Shown: positions 33,629 through 44,246, numbered from the stretch's first letter. The stretch is 64,000 bases of DNA from Kineosporia babensis (GCF_021129305.1 NZ_JAJOMB010000006.1:124001-188000), one strand, 5' to 3'. Notes: generated from the sequence alone by a model not told the origin. Numbers and translations: made by a program.

Positions 33629-35698
33629 GTGACGAAGGAGTTGCCGGTGCCGCCTGTCGACCCACTGCCCGAGGCCGTCTGGGAACAGTTGACCGCCCTG
33701 ATGGACTACGTCGTCCCGGCCGACGACTACCCCTCGGCCTCGCAGGCAGGCGGGGCGCACTTCCTGGCCACGTTGCTGGAGGAACGCCCGGACTGGCGCG
33801 CAAGGCTGGACGCGGTGGCGCGTGACGGGGAAGCGAGCGAGCACTGGGACTGGTTCGCCGAGATCGTCTCCGGCGGCTACTACGCCGATCCGGCCAACGG
33901 CGGCAATACCGATGCGGCCTCGTGGCGGATGGTGGACTGGCAGCCGGAACCGCTGGGTGGCTGGCCGGAGAAGGTGCCAGCCGAAGAAGCCGCGCCCGCG
34001 ATCGTCCATCCGCGGGATCTGGAAAGTCGCTACGACGCGATCGTGATCGGCTCGGGGGCCGGCGGCGGGGTTGCCGCCTGTGGTCTGGCCGAGGCCGGCC
34101 GCCAGGTTCTGGTGGTGGAAGCGGGGGAGTGGCCGTCCATCGAGAGCCTGCATCGCGATCACCTGCGGAACCCGCGTTCGGACTGGGGACTTGCGCCGCT
34201 GAGCGGGCCGGTGGACGAGCGGCAGGTGCGGGTTCTCGAGAACGGGCGCATCGTGCGTCCGTTCGAGGGTGCCTGGAACAACAACGCTTTCACGGCGGGT
34301 GGTGGTACCCGGGTTTACGGTGCTCAAGCGTGGCGGTTCGGCCCGCTCGACTTCCGGATGGCCAGCACGTACGGGGTTCCCGACGGCAGTGCGCTGAGCG
34401 ATTGGCCGATTTCGTACCAGGATCTGGAGCCGTACTACGAACGGGCCGAATGGGAGATCGGGGTCAGCGGCGGCCCCGAGGACGGGCCCTGGGCTGGGCC
34501 ACGCACTCGCGAGTTCCCCATGCCGGCGCTGAGATCCGGCCCCAAGCGCGACCGCCTGGCCACAGCCGCGGCATCGCTCGGGTTCTCGACCGTGCATGTG
34601 CCGATGCTGATCAATTCACAGCCCTACCTGGGCCGGCGGGCCTGCTCGAGCTGCAACCTCTGCATCGGGTTCGCCTGCCCCGACGATGCCAAGAACGGCT
34701 CGCAGAACACCATGCTCACCCGCGCTTTCGCGACCAAACGGGCGCACATCGTCCTCAATTCCAGAGCCTCACAACTACGAACGGACGTCTCCGGTCGCGT
34801 TGTCGGGGTAACTCTCGTCGGCGAGACGGGCGGGGTGATGTGGAGTCGGGAGATCGACGCCGCGGAGATCGTGGTCGCGGCAGGCGCGGTGGAATCGGCT
34901 CGGCTGCTGCTGAACAGCCGCAGCACCCGTGAACCGCACGGCATCGGCAACAACAACGACCAGGTCGGACGTCATCTGCAGGGTCACGTCTACGGTGGTG
35001 CTTTCGGTCTGTTCGAGGACGTGGTGGAGGACTTGGTCGGTCCCGGCCCGTCGATCGCGACCACCGACTACCGGCACCGCAACGGCGATCTCGTGGGCGG
35101 CGGCATCATCGCCGACGAGTTCGTGGCCCTGCCTGCCAACACCTACTGGTACCTGGTCAGCAGCGGCTTTATTCCCCGCGCCGGGCTGGCCGGCAAACAG
35201 GGCATGCGGCGCTACCTTCGGCGCAGCCTGCGGTTGATGGGCCCGGTCCAGGAAGTGACGTCGGCCGAATCTCGGGTGCGCGTGGACGACGGCGTCGTGG
35301 ACCAGTACGGCCTTCCGGTGGTGCGTTTCAGTGGAAGCGTTCACGCCGAAGACCTTCGCGCGCGCGATTTCACCAGCCGGATGAGCGGCGAATGGCTACG
35401 GGCGGCCGGGGCGGTGGACACTTTCGAGTTCGGCGGCAAGCGCGCCGGACCCTCGGGCGGCCAGCATCAGGCGGGCACATTGCGGATGGGCTCTGACCCG
35501 TCGAACTCGGTGGTGGACGAGTACGGGCGGGTGTGGGGGCACGAGAACGTCCGGGTCATGGACGGTTCCGTGCACGTGACGAACGGCGGCGTGAACCCGG
35601 TGCTGACCATTTTCGCCACGGCCCTGCGCAGCGTTGAGCACATGACCGGCAGTTGGAACGGCCTGCGGAAGGCTGGAAGCGGCGGCACCGACTCGTAG
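33629..35698 (+). CDS. GMC-family FAD oxidoreductase fused to a gluconate dehydrogenase subunit-3-like domain
   Basis: The 689-residue protein has an N-terminal region (about residues 5-100, WEQLTALMDYVVPADDYPSA) resembling gluconate 2-dehydrogenase subunit 3, then a GMC oxidoreductase. The FAD site is VIGSGAGGGVAACGLAEAG (about residues 127-145), a cysteine cluster CSSCNLCIGFACP lies in the middle, and the GMC C-terminal signature GGQHQAGTLRMGSDPSN with NGGVNPVLTIFA gives the active-site His and Asn. Such enzymes oxidise sugar or alcohol hydroxyls and pass electrons to a membrane chain. GTG 33629 was chosen; the frame upstream is unlike the family. Confidence 0.82.
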   Translation: MTKELPVPPVDPLPEAVWEQLTALMDYVVPADDYPSASQAGGAHFLATLLEERPDWRARLDAVARDGEASEHWDWFAEIVSGGYYADPANGGNTDAASWRMVDWQPEPLGGWPEKVPAEEAAPAIVHPRDLESRYDAIVIGSGAGGGVAACGLAEAGRQVLVVEAGEWPSIESLHRDHLRNPRSDWGLAPLSGPVDERQVRVLENGRIVRPFEGAWNNNAFTAGGGTRVYGAQAWRFGPLDFRMASTYGVPDGSALSDWPISYQDLEPYYERAEWEIGVSGGPEDGPWAGPRTREFPMPALRSGPKRDRLATAAASLGFSTVHVPMLINSQPYLGRRACSSCNLCIGFACPDDAKNGSQNTMLTRAFATKRAHIVLNSRASQLRTDVSGRVVGVTLVGETGGVMWSREIDAAEIVVAAGAVESARLLLNSRSTREPHGIGNNNDQVGRHLQGHVYGGAFGLFEDVVEDLVGPGPSIATTDYRHRNGDLVGGGIIADEFVALPANTYWYLVSSGFIPRAGLAGKQGMRRYLRRSLRLMGPVQEVTSAESRVRVDDGVVDQYGLPVVRFSGSVHAEDLRARDFTSRMSGEWLRAAGAVDTFEFGGKRAGPSGGQHQAGTLRMGSDPSNSVVDEYGRVWGHENVRVMDGSVHVTNGGVNPVLTIFATALRSVEHMTGSWNGLRKAGSGGTDS

Positions 35699-35714
35699 CT
35701 CCAGTGGCAGCAAC

Positions 35715-36110
35715 CTACTGAGCCGCGGCCAGCACGCGCTGACGTCGCAAGAGAGGGCCTGCGAGGGCCAGCACGGCCAGTTCAGGGAGGAGTGGCACCA
35801 GCACTGCCGGCGAGTCTCCGTGCGAATGAACGTCAACCGCCGCAACGCCGTGATGGGAAGCTGTGGCCCCGAAAGGCTGGGCGACAGTGAAGGCGTAGCC
35901 CAGGTGCAGCACGATCATCGTCCCGGCCATCAGGGCCGTGAGAGCCAGGCCCTCGGCCCGCACCCAAAGATGAACGGCGCAGGCCAGGCAGGCCAGTGAC
36001 ATGGTGCCGAACAGCCATGCATGGGCCGAGAGCGCCAGGTGGGGCAGCAGCATGCTCAGATGTGCTGCCCCACCTACGGCTGCCAGGGCAGCGACGGTCC
36101 GGTGGCTCAT
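35715..36110 (-). CDS. Small polytopic membrane protein
   Basis: The 131-residue protein has four hydrophobic segments and a His-rich loop (SHHGVAAVDVHSHGD). I do not recognise the family. Its ATG (36110) overlaps the permease stop by 4 nt (ATGA), so it is translated with the amino-acid permease of the amine cluster. The histidines could bind a metal such as copper for the neighbouring amine oxidase, but this is speculative. Confidence 0.6.
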   Translation of the reverse strand: MSHRTVAALAAVGGAAHLSMLLPHLALSAHAWLFGTMSLACLACAVHLWVRAEGLALTALMAGTMIVLHLGYAFTVAQPFGATASHHGVAAVDVHSHGDSPAVLVPLLPELAVLALAGPLLRRQRVLAAAQ

Positions 36111-37525
36111 TCGGTGTTTTCGAGCAGGGCCGTGCTGGCGGAAGGCTTGAGCGCGGCCAGGAGGATGCCGGCGACGACCGAAAGCACCAGCAGCGCATCG
36201 ATGGTCAGGGCCAGGGTCTGGGATCCGCCGACCAGCAGGGGCATGTTCTGCAGGGTGATGATCAGGCTGAGCGCCAGGCCGATCAGGCCGAGGCCGGGTG
36301 CGAGACGGGTCTGCCAGAAGCGGTTGTCGGCCCTGGAGCGTTGGAACCAGACCAGGATGGCGATGCTGGTCAGCAGCATCAGCATGAGGATGCCGAGGGT
36401 GGCGGCGCCGGAGAGCCAGGCGAAGACCTCGGTCACCGGGTCCAGTCCGGTCGCGGCGAACAGCAGGAGAAGGGCAGCGGCGCAGGCGGTCTGGGTGAGG
36501 GAGCTGAGGTGCGGGGAGTGGTGGCGGGGGTGGCTGCGGCCGAGGCGCGAGGGTAGGACGTTGGCGTTGCCGAGGGCGAAGAAGTAGCGGGAGAGCACGT
36601 TGTGGAAGGACAGGACGCAGGCGAAGAGGCTGGAGACGAGCAGGACCTGGACGACGTGGCCGGCGGCTGAGCCCAGGTAGTTCTCGGTGGTGGTGGCGAC
36701 CATTGTGCCCGGGTTGGCGTTGGCTTCGGCGACGGCGGCGTTCTCGCCCCAGCCGCTGATCACGGCCCAGGCCGAGACCGAGTAGAAGGTGCCGATGACG
36801 GCGAGGGCGGCGTAGGTGGCGCGGGGGATGGTGCGGTCGGGGTCACGGGCCTCGTCGCGGAAGACGGCGGTGGCCTCGAAGCCGATGAATCCGGCGATGG
36901 CGAACATCAGGCCGATGCCGGGTGCGCCTGCGGTGATGGTGTCGAGCTGAAAGACGCCGGTGGAGAAGCCTTCGGTGTCGCTGCCGCCCTTGAGGATCAC
37001 GGCGAGGTCGAGCAGGAGGACGATCGCGATCTCGGCGATCAGGAGCACGCCGAGTACCTTGCCGGACAGGTCGATGTGCCGGAAACCGAGTAGACCGGCG
37101 ATCGCGATGGCCACCAGCGTCCACAGCCACCAGGGCAGCGACGGGGCGCCGTAGGAGACGAACAGTTCGTTGGCGGCGAAGCCGAGGTAGCCGTAGACCG
37201 CGCCCTGCACAGCGGTGTAGGTGGCGAGGGCGAGGAAGGCCGCTCCCAGTCCGGGGCCGCGTCCCAGGCCCTGTTCAACGTAGGAGTAGAAGGCTCCGGC
37301 GTTGGGGACGTGGCGGGTCATGGCCACGAAACCGACGGCGAAGAGGGCGAGGATGACGGCGGCGGAGGCGTACATGGCGGGGTATCCGGCGCCGTTACCC
37401 AGGGCCATGCCCAGCGGGACGCTGCCGGCCACGACGGTGAGGGGTGCTGCGGCGGCGACCACCATGAAGACGATCGCGCCGGGTCCGAGGGTGCCGGTGA
37501 GTCTTTGGTCAGTCGTTTCAGTCAT
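36107..37525 (-). CDS. APC-family amino acid/amine permease
   Basis: The 472-residue transporter has about 12 transmembrane helices and the APC signature [21 protein letters not shown] near the N-terminus and [24 protein letters not shown] in the middle. It lies directly downstream of a copper amine oxidase with an 8-nt overlap, so import of an amine such as tyramine or phenylethylamine is likely. ATG 37525 was chosen over 37561, which lies inside the oxidase. The C-terminus is followed by a translationally coupled small membrane protein. Confidence 0.82.
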   Translation of the reverse strand: MTETTDQRLTGTLGPGAIVFMVVAAAAPLTVVAGSVPLGMALGNGAGYPAMYASAAVILALFAVGFVAMTRHVPNAGAFYSYVEQGLGRGPGLGAAFLALATYTAVQGAVYGYLGFAANELFVSYGAPSLPWWLWTLVAIAIAGLLGFRHIDLSGKVLGVLLIAEIAIVLLLDLAVILKGGSDTEGFSTGVFQLDTITAGAPGIGLMFAIAGFIGFEATAVFRDEARDPDRTIPRATYAALAVIGTFYSVSAWAVISGWGENAAVAEANANPGTMVATTTENYLGSAAGHVVQVLLVSSLFACVLSFHNVLSRYFFALGNANVLPSRLGRSHPRHHSPHLSSLTQTACAAALLLLFAATGLDPVTEVFAWLSGAATLGILMLMLLTSIAILVWFQRSRADNRFWQTRLAPGLGLIGLALSLIITLQNMPLLVGGSQTLALTIDALLVLSVVAGILLAALKPSASTALLENTE

Positions 37526-39464
37526 GGCAACCACCAGTGGACGTTGTGGCACAGTGGCCACTCTCGGATGGGGGAACGTCGAGGGTCGGGTTGCGGTCGA
37601 AGAAGCCGACCGGCTTCAGCGTGAATCCGGTGTAGTCGACCGGCATGATCGGCCAGTCCTCCGGGCGTGGGGTGTGGGTGAGGCCGAAGGTGTGCCAGAG
37701 CACCAGGTCCTGGTTGTCGAGGTCGCGGTCGTGCGCGGTGTAGGTGGGCAGGCCGGCCTGGCCCGGGTGCTGGTTGACGAAATCTCCGGCGGCATAACGT
37801 TCTGAGGCGTCGTACTGGGTGACCCACAGGTGCTTCGTGGCGAAGGCGGCCCGGGCGGCAACGGACGAGCCGGGGTCGGCCAGCAGGGTCGGCAGGCCTT
37901 CGGGGATGAGGGCGTAGGTGACGGGGCGGCCCAGCCGGTTGAGGCGGCCGGGGTTGCTGATGTGCCAGACGCGGTTCTTGGAAGGGTCGGCGTCGCGGCG
38001 GGCCTCGGATTCGCGGGCGAGAACGGTGGCCGACGTGGTGAAAGCGTTGCCGCGGGGGTTGTCCGGGCCCATCGGTACCCGGGCGACGTCAATTTCGGAA
38101 ACGCGGTTGCTCACTCCGTCGACGGCCATGTCCAGGCGGGCGCTGAACAGGTGCTGGTGGAAAGGCGCGCCGAGGCCGGGTGCGATCTCGGAGGCGTACG
38201 GGTACTCGCCGCCGGGGTGGGCACTGGTGAAGACGATGCCGGTGGCCTTGGCCTCGAACTCGATCGTGCCGTCCAGGTACAGGTACCAGTAGAAGCCGTA
38301 GTCGTAGTTGCCGATGGTGGTGAAGAACGAGACCACCAGACGGCGCTGGCGGCGGACGTGGCGCGAGCCGGCCCACAGGTCGGAGTGTTTCCAGAGGATC
38401 CCGAAGTCTTCCTCGTGGATGCAGATGGCGTTGGGAAGGCGCTGGGGCTGACCCTTCTCGTCGGCGATCACCGCATCGAGGTAGGTGATCTCGCCCAGGC
38501 AGTCGCAGCCCAGCTCGAGCGCGTTGGCGTAGCGCCCGACCAGGTATTCGCCGGTGTCGAAGTAGTTCTGCCAGGAGCGCACCGGGGCCGGATCGGCGTA
38601 GGGCACGACCATCTCGCTGATCGAGGCCCGGTGAATGATCGAGCGAACGCCCTGGCCCTCGTCAAAACCGACCTGGTGCAGGATCAGCCCTTCGCGCGCG
38701 TCGAAGCCCACCCGCAGTGACCATTTCTCCCAGGTCAGCAGGTTGCTCTGGTCGATCGTGAGGCTCGAACCCTCGGGTTGGGTGATGTGCAGCGGCTTCT
38801 GGGTGGTGCGCGGCGGCCCGCTGACCGCCGGATCGTCGTAGTTGCCCGACTCCGGCGGCAGGGCCACCACACCGAAATCGATGACCTGGTCGACCACCTG
38901 GTTCATGGTGTCCACGTAGGCCAGCAGGTTGTCGATCGGATGGGCCCAGGCCGAGTCACTCGGGTGCTCCTGGTAGAAGGCCAGTCCGCGCAGCACGCGA
39001 CGCCCGGCCTCCTCCGGATACTCGTCGGCGTAGAAGCCGGCCGAAAGCGGTGCTACCCGGACCTTCTCGATGTCCAGGTGGCGGGCCGCAATCGCCGCCA
39101 GCCAGCGTTCGTCCTTGCGCAGGAGCTGTTCGACGAGCTCGAACTCCTCGTCCAGGACGGGCAGCTGGCCGGTGCTCACCGGATCGAGCACAGCGTCCGA
39201 AAGTACTGTGCCGGAGGTGATGTCGACCAGCACGTCACGCGAGATCTGAGCCTGCACATCGAGCAGGAGAGCGCGAAAGCAACGGACGACGGGCTCGCCG
39301 GGCGTCCAGGCCAGGGTTTGTGTCTTGGTCGGCTCTTCCAGGCCGACATAGACGAAGCGGGTGCTTTCGGTGAGCAGGCCGTGCTGGTCGAGGAGGCTAC
39401 GGACAGCGTGGATCTCCGCCTCTGCGACGGGGCCGAGCGGGTGGGATGAAGATGGTTCTGCCAC
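37518..39464 (-). CDS. Copper-containing primary-amine oxidase
   Basis: The 648-residue enzyme oxidises primary amines to aldehydes, H2O2 and ammonia. The topaquinone motif NYDY is present with the precursor Tyr at residue 387. The catalytic base region is [23 protein letters not shown]. The Cu ligands are in [11 protein letters not shown] and the C-terminal [22 protein letters not shown] 39464 has GGGAAG 5 nt upstream and was preferred to an upstream extension with signal-like but uncharged sequence. There is no Sec signal, so it is probably cytoplasmic as in Arthrobacter-type oxidases. With the nearby aldehyde dehydrogenase and hpa genes, tyramine or dopamine is the likely substrate. Confidence 0.93.
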   Translation of the reverse strand: MAEPSSSHPLGPVAEAEIHAVRSLLDQHGLLTESTRFVYVGLEEPTKTQTLAWTPGEPVVRCFRALLLDVQAQISRDVLVDITSGTVLSDAVLDPVSTGQLPVLDEEFELVEQLLRKDERWLAAIAARHLDIEKVRVAPLSAGFYADEYPEEAGRRVLRGLAFYQEHPSDSAWAHPIDNLLAYVDTMNQVVDQVIDFGVVALPPESGNYDDPAVSGPPRTTQKPLHITQPEGSSLTIDQSNLLTWEKWSLRVGFDAREGLILHQVGFDEGQGVRSIIHRASISEMVVPYADPAPVRSWQNYFDTGEYLVGRYANALELGCDCLGEITYLDAVIADEKGQPQRLPNAICIHEEDFGILWKHSDLWAGSRHVRRQRRLVVSFFTTIGNYDYGFYWYLYLDGTIEFEAKATGIVFTSAHPGGEYPYASEIAPGLGAPFHQHLFSARLDMAVDGVSNRVSEIDVARVPMGPDNPRGNAFTTSATVLARESEARRDADPSKNRVWHISNPGRLNRLGRPVTYALIPEGLPTLLADPGSSVAARAAFATKHLWVTQYDASERYAAGDFVNQHPGQAGLPTYTAHDRDLDNQDLVLWHTFGLTHTPRPEDWPIMPVDYTGFTLKPVGFFDRNPTLDVPPSESGHCATTSTGGCHD

Positions 39465-39576
39465 AGTGACTTCCCTTGTGAGCGGGCCGGGGGCTGCTAC
39501 CTGAGAAAGTAAAATCAACAGATGTACAAAATAAAGACCCTGGGTGGTTACGTCGAGGTAAAACTGACACTTGTAG

Positions 39577-39589
39577 CCCGACGGTCGGG
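39577..39589. promoter_or_regulatory. Palindrome in the amine oxidase/TetR intergenic region
   Basis: CCCGAC (39577-39582), G, GTCGGG (39584-39589) form a perfect 13-bp palindrome in the 182-bp region between divergent amine oxidase and tetR genes. TetR regulators commonly bind such sites between themselves and their target operon. A TAGGCT hexamer lies downstream toward tetR. It is a candidate operator. Confidence 0.45.
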
Positions 39590-39646
39590 GCCCGGGGGCT
39601 CTGGCTAGGCTGACCGGGACAGCGGGCAAGGGAAAGGCCGGGCACA

Positions 39647-40240
39647 GTGCCGAAGATCGTGGACCACGACGAGCGACGCAGGCAGATCGTCGAGGTGGTG
39701 TGGCGGCTGATCGCCCGCGAGGGGATCCAGGCGGTCACCACGCGGCGGATCGCCGAGGTCTCCGGCACCTCCAACGGCAGCCTGCGTTACTACTTCCCGA
39801 ACAAGGAGGCCGCCCTCACCGCTGCCTTCGAGTACGTCGTGGACGCCACCAACCGCCGGGCCGACGAGGCGGACTCGCACCGGCACGGCCTGGGCGGGCT
39901 GCGCACCCTGTGCCTGGAGATCATGCCGCTGGACGAGCAGCGCCTGACCGAGGCCCGGCTGGTGATCAACTTCTGGCAGCAGGCCCTGAACTCACCGGAC
40001 AAGGCCGCGCTGCACGCCGCGGTCCAGCAGCGCTGGCGCACCGAGATGGCGGCCCGGCTGGGCGAGGCGGAGGCCGACGGTGAGGTGATCCCGGCCGCAG
40101 CCGGGCCCGCCACCGTCGACGCCCTCGCCTCGTTCCTGCTCGGCCTGCAGATCGAGGCCGTGATGGCTCCGGACTACACCACCGCGCCACGACAGTTGGC
40201 CCAACTGGACGCCTTCCTGGCCCGCCTGAAGGTCAGTTGA
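39647..40240 (+). CDS. TetR-family transcriptional regulator (BetI-like)
   Basis: The 197-residue regulator has a typical N-terminal TetR helix-turn-helix ([47 protein letters not shown], residues about 11-57) of the BetI/GbsR-like style, and a helical C-terminal ligand domain ([19 protein letters not shown]). GTG 39647 is preceded by a GGGAAAGG. It is divergent from the amine oxidase operon and convergent (8-bp overlap) with the aldehyde dehydrogenase, so it probably represses amine catabolism until substrate is present. Confidence 0.85.
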   Translation: MPKIVDHDERRRQIVEVVWRLIAREGIQAVTTRRIAEVSGTSNGSLRYYFPNKEAALTAAFEYVVDATNRRADEADSHRHGLGGLRTLCLEIMPLDEQRLTEARLVINFWQQALNSPDKAALHAAVQQRWRTEMAARLGEAEADGEVIPAAAGPATVDALASFLLGLQIEAVMAPDYTTAPRQLAQLDAFLARLKVS

Positions 40241-41642
40241 CCTTCCGGGTGACGACCTTCGGGACCGCGACTGCCTTCAGGCCCTCGACACCGAACTCCA
40301 GCCCGTAGCCCGAGGCCTTCACCCCGCCGAAGGGGACCATCGGATGCACACCGCCGTGCCCGTTGATCCAGACCGAGCCGGCCTCGAGCCGATTGGCCAC
40401 GGCCTGTGCCTGGTCGGGGTCACTGCTCCACACCGAAGCACCGAGGCCGACGTCGAGACGGTTGGCGCTGGCGATCGCGTCCTCCACGTCGGCGTAGCTG
40501 ATGATCGGCAGAGCCGGGCCGAACTGTTCCTCGTCCACCAGTCGGTCGCCGTCGTGCAGGCCGGTGACCAGGGTGATCGGGTAGAACAGCGGTCCGAGCT
40601 CAGTGGCCGGGGCACCGCCGGTGACCATCGTGCCGCCCCGCGCCCGAGCGTCCTCAATCAGGTCTGAGACGATCTTGAACTGCATGGCGTTCTGCACCGG
40701 CCCCAGTACGCTCTCCTCGGACAGCGACGGGCCCAGCGGCATCTTGGCAGCCACCCCGGCCAGCGCCTCGACCACCCGGTCGTGGATGGACTCGTGCACG
40801 TACAGGCGCTTGAGCGCGGCACAGGTCTGGCCGGTGTTGATGAACGCGCCCCAGAACAGGTCCTGGGCGATCGCCTCGGGATCGGCGTCGGGCAGGACGA
40901 TCCCGGCGTCGTTGCCGCCCAGCTCCAGGGTCAGCCGGGCCAGGTTCGCCCCGGACGCCTCGACGACCTTGCGCCCGGTCGCGGTCGAGCCGGTGAACAT
41001 GATCTTGCGGACGTCGGGGTGGGCCACCAGCGCGGCCCCCACCTCCCGGTCACCGGACAACGCGGTCAGAACACCCTCTGGCAGCTCCTCGTTCAGGATG
41101 GAGATCAGCGCCAGCACGCTCAGCGGCGTGTACTCGGACGGCTTGACCACCACGGTGTTGCCCATCCGCAGCGAGGGTGCGATCTGCCAGATCCCGATCA
41201 TCAGCGGCCAGTTCCACGGTCCGATCGCCGCGACCAGCCCGATCGGCCGGTAGGTCAGCGTCGAGACCTGCTTCCCGTCGTCCACCACGACCTGGTCCTC
41301 CAGCACCGTCGCCGCAGTGGCCCGAAGCCAGGCCGAGCAGGCGCCCACCTCGAACCGGGCGTTCGGCCCGTTCAGCGGTTTGCCCTGCTCACGGGCCAGC
41401 AACCGGGCCAGCGACTCGGCCTCGGCGTCGATCCGGTCGGCCATCCGGACCAGGCGGGCACTGCGCTCCTCGTGCCCGAGTGCCGCCCAGGCCGGCTGCG
41501 CCGCCCGGGCTGCCGCAACCGCCCGTTCCAGATCCTCCTTCGTGTCCTGCGGGGCATGGCCGAGCAGGTCGCCGGTGGCGGGTTCGAAGATTTCCCGCCC
41601 GCCCGGGACGCTCACCCGGGCCAGCAGATCGTTCTCAGACAT
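40233..41642 (-). CDS. NAD(P)-dependent aldehyde dehydrogenase, probably (hydroxy)phenylacetaldehyde dehydrogenase
   Basis: The 469-residue ALDH has the NAD-binding VVKPSEYTP and FTGSTATGRKV, catalytic Glu in LELGGNDAG and catalytic Cys in NTGQTCAALKR. It is the last gene of the hpa operon and next to a TetR gene shared with the amine oxidase. Context suggests oxidation of the arylacetaldehyde made by the oxidase, giving phenylacetate or 4-hydroxyphenylacetate. Succinate-semialdehyde oxidation (the aldol product of HpaI) is an alternative role. ATG 41642 follows hpaD by 10 nt. Confidence 0.85.
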   Translation of the reverse strand: MSENDLLARVSVPGGREIFEPATGDLLGHAPQDTKEDLERAVAAARAAQPAWAALGHEERSARLVRMADRIDAEAESLARLLAREQGKPLNGPNARFEVGACSAWLRATAATVLEDQVVVDDGKQVSTLTYRPIGLVAAIGPWNWPLMIGIWQIAPSLRMGNTVVVKPSEYTPLSVLALISILNEELPEGVLTALSGDREVGAALVAHPDVRKIMFTGSTATGRKVVEASGANLARLTLELGGNDAGIVLPDADPEAIAQDLFWGAFINTGQTCAALKRLYVHESIHDRVVEALAGVAAKMPLGPSLSEESVLGPVQNAMQFKIVSDLIEDARARGGTMVTGGAPATELGPLFYPITLVTGLHDGDRLVDEEQFGPALPIISYADVEDAIASANRLDVGLGASVWSSDPDQAQAVANRLEAGSVWINGHGGVHPMVPFGGVKASGYGLEFGVEGLKAVAVPKVVTRKVN

Positions 41643-41652
41643 CGTCGTCCCC

Positions 41653-42726
41653 TCAGAGTTGGTGACCGAGCTTGAAACCCTTTTCTACATCGCCTTCCCG
41701 GGTGTAGGAGAACCCGTCGGCGCCGATCGTCACCGCCATCTCGCTGTCGTCGGTACGCGTGACCAGGGACACCGGGTTGCCGTCCAGGTCCAGAACGGCG
41801 GACGCCTCGGTGTACCAACTGGGGACGACCGGGTTGCCCCACCAGTCCCGCCGCTGGTTGTCGTGGACGTCCCAGGTCACCAGCGGGTTGTCCGGGTCAC
41901 CGGTCCAGTAGTCCTGGGTGTAGACCTCCACCCGGTGGCCGTCGGGGTCGAGAATGTACAAGTAGAAAGCATTTGAGACGCCGTGCCGGCCCGGTCCACG
42001 CTCGATCCGGTCCGAGATCCGCAGCGCCCCCATCGTGTCGCAGATCGCCAGGATGTTGTGCTTCTCATGGGTAGCGAACGCCACGTGGTGCATCCGCGGC
42101 CCGTCGCCGCCGGTCATCGCGGTGTCGTGCACCGTCGGCTTGCGCCGCATCCAGGCCGCGTACACCGTCCCCTCGCCGTCCTCGATGTCCTCGGTCACCC
42201 GGAACCCCAGATCGACCAGATGGGCCGCCGCTTTAGGGACGTCCGGGGTCACCTGGTTGAAGTGGTCGAGCCGGACCAGGGCGCCCGGGTTGTGCAGGTG
42301 GTAGGCCCAGGCCAGCCGCTCGACGTGCTCGACCTCGTAGAAGAACTCGATCGGGAAGCCGATCGGGTCCTGCACCCGCACCGCGTCGCCGATCCCCTTG
42401 ACGAAACCGTTCTTGCGGCGTTCGACCCGGCAGCCCAGTTCGGTGTAGAAGTCCACCGCCCGGTCCAGTTCCTCGGGGGAACGCACGCGGTAGGCGAACG
42501 CTGCCACCGCCGCGACCGGGCCCTGGCGCAGCACCAGATTGTGGTGAATGAACTCGTCGAACGTCCTGAGGTAGATGGCCTCGTCGGACTCTTCGGTGAC
42601 CACCAGACCCAGCAGGTCCACGTAGAAATCCCGGGACCGGGCCAGATCGGTGACCACCAGGTCCAGGTAGGCACAACGGACGATGTCCGGCGCGGGGGAC
42701 TGCGGGGTGGGGATTCTCTCGGACAT
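41653..42726 (-). CDS. hpaD: 3,4-dihydroxyphenylacetate 2,3-dioxygenase (type I extradiol)
   Basis: The 357-residue enzyme cleaves homoprotocatechuate at the 2,3 bond. It is a two-domain vicinal-oxygen-chelate protein: residues about 15-130 and 150-285 are VOC modules. Metal ligands are in RLDHFNQV (His), MHHVAFATH (His) and RVEVYTQDYWT (Glu). The sequence resembles MndD/HpaD of Arthrobacter and Brevibacterium, which use Mn or Fe. The ATG at 42726 has GAGGG 5 nt upstream; GTG 42738, overlapping the hpaE stop, is an alternative. It sits between hpaE and the aldehyde dehydrogenase. Confidence 0.93.
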   Translation of the reverse strand: MSERIPTPQSPAPDIVRCAYLDLVVTDLARSRDFYVDLLGLVVTEESDEAIYLRTFDEFIHHNLVLRQGPVAAVAAFAYRVRSPEELDRAVDFYTELGCRVERRKNGFVKGIGDAVRVQDPIGFPIEFFYEVEHVERLAWAYHLHNPGALVRLDHFNQVTPDVPKAAAHLVDLGFRVTEDIEDGEGTVYAAWMRRKPTVHDTAMTGGDGPRMHHVAFATHEKHNILAICDTMGALRISDRIERGPGRHGVSNAFYLYILDPDGHRVEVYTQDYWTGDPDNPLVTWDVHDNQRRDWWGNPVVPSWYTEASAVLDLDGNPVSLVTRTDDSEMAVTIGADGFSYTREGDVEKGFKLGHQL

Positions 42727-42734
42727 CGGTGCCC

Positions 42735-44246
42735 TCACTTCTGGGTCGTGAACGAGGTGGCGGACTCCGGGCCGGCCCCGAAACGCGGCGAATGGGAGTC
42801 ACTCAGGGAGATGTGCACCGCCTGCTGGTCGGTGTAGAAGTCGATCGAGCGATACCCGCCCTCATGGCCCAGCCCCGAGGCCTTCACCCCACCGAACGGG
42901 GTGCGCAGATCCCGGACGTTGTTCGAGTTCAGCCAGACCATCCCGGCCTCGAGATTCTGGGCGAAGGCATGAGCCCGCTTGAGGTCGTTGGTCCAGACAT
43001 AGCCGGCCAGACCGTACTTCACGCCGTTGGCCAGCTCCAGAGCCTCTTCGTCGCTGTCGAACGGGGTGATCGCCACCACCGGCCCGAAGATCTCCTCCTG
43101 GAAGATCCGGGCCTCGGGCTTCACATCCGCGAACACGGTCGGGGCGACGTAATTGCCCGGCAGGGTCTCGCCCCCGGCCACGAGACGCGCCTCGCTCTTA
43201 CCGATCTCGATGTAGCTGACGACCTTCTTGAAGTGCTCCGGATGCACCAGCGCACCCACCTCGGTCGCCGGGTCGGACGGGTCGCCGACCTTGATCGCAG
43301 AAGCCCTTCGAGCGTAAGCAGCCACGAACTCGTCGTACACCGACCGCTCCACCAGCACCCGGCTACCGGCGGTGCAGCGCTCGCCGTTCAGTGAGAACAC
43401 CCCGAAGACCGTCGCGTCCAGGGCTGATTCGAGGTCGGCGTCGGCGAAGACCACAGCCGGTGACTTGCCGCCGAGCTCCATGGACAAGCCCTTGAGATAG
43501 GGCGCGGCGTTACTGAAGATCAGCTGACCGGTACTGCTTTCGCCGGTGAACGAGATCAGCGGCACGTCCGGATGCTTGACCAGGGCGTCGCCGGCGGTCT
43601 CACCGAAGCCGTTGACCAGGTTGAACACCCCGTCCGGCACGCCCGCGGCGCGGAAGATCCCAGCCCACAGCGAGGCCGACAGCGGCGTGAACTCGGCCGG
43701 TTTGAGCACGACGGTGTTGCCGGTGGCCAGAGCCGGAGCCAGTTTCCAGGACTCCAGCATGAACGGCGTGTTCCAGGGGGTGATCAGGCCGGCCACACCC
43801 TTGGGCTTGCGGTTGACGTAGTTCACCTGCCGCCCGGGCACCTTGTAGGTGTCGTCGCGCTGGGCCACGATCAGGTCGGCGAAGAACCGGAAGTTCTCGG
43901 CGGCGCGCCGGGCCTGGCCCAGGGCCTGGGTGATCGGCAGGCCGGTGTCCCAGGTCTCCAGTTCGGCCAGGCGCTGGTCCTGCTCTTCGATCAGGTCGGC
44001 GATCTTGTGCAGGATGCGGGAGCGGGCGCGGGGGAGCAGCCTTGACCAGGGTCCGTCGAAGGCCCGCCGGGCGGCGGCGACGGCCAGATCGATGTCGGCC
44101 TGCTGGCCGGAGGCGGCCTGGATGTAGACCTCGTTGGTGGACGGGTTGATCACGTCGAACGTCTCGGCGTCCACGCTGTCGACGAACTCGCCGTCGATGA
44201 AGTGCTGGATGCGCTCGGGCAGATCGTCCGGGATGCGCTGGGGCAT
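42735..44246 (-). CDS. hpaE: 5-carboxymethyl-2-hydroxymuconate semialdehyde dehydrogenase
   Basis: The 503-residue ALDH oxidises the ring-cleavage product of HpaD. Its motifs include PWNTPFMLESWKLAP, FTGESSTGQLI, MELGGKSPAVVFADAD and the catalytic NGERCTAGSR. The pattern GESSTGQ and PAVVF, plus its place before hpaD, distinguish it as HpaE rather than the generic ALDH at 40233. ATG 44246 has AGGAG upstream. It is 49 nt downstream of the FAH-RraA fusion gene. Confidence 0.9.
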   Translation of the reverse strand: MPQRIPDDLPERIQHFIDGEFVDSVDAETFDVINPSTNEVYIQAASGQQADIDLAVAAARRAFDGPWSRLLPRARSRILHKIADLIEEQDQRLAELETWDTGLPITQALGQARRAAENFRFFADLIVAQRDDTYKVPGRQVNYVNRKPKGVAGLITPWNTPFMLESWKLAPALATGNTVVLKPAEFTPLSASLWAGIFRAAGVPDGVFNLVNGFGETAGDALVKHPDVPLISFTGESSTGQLIFSNAAPYLKGLSMELGGKSPAVVFADADLESALDATVFGVFSLNGERCTAGSRVLVERSVYDEFVAAYARRASAIKVGDPSDPATEVGALVHPEHFKKVVSYIEIGKSEARLVAGGETLPGNYVAPTVFADVKPEARIFQEEIFGPVVAITPFDSDEEALELANGVKYGLAGYVWTNDLKRAHAFAQNLEAGMVWLNSNNVRDLRTPFGGVKASGLGHEGGYRSIDFYTDQQAVHISLSDSHSPRFGAGPESATSFTTQK

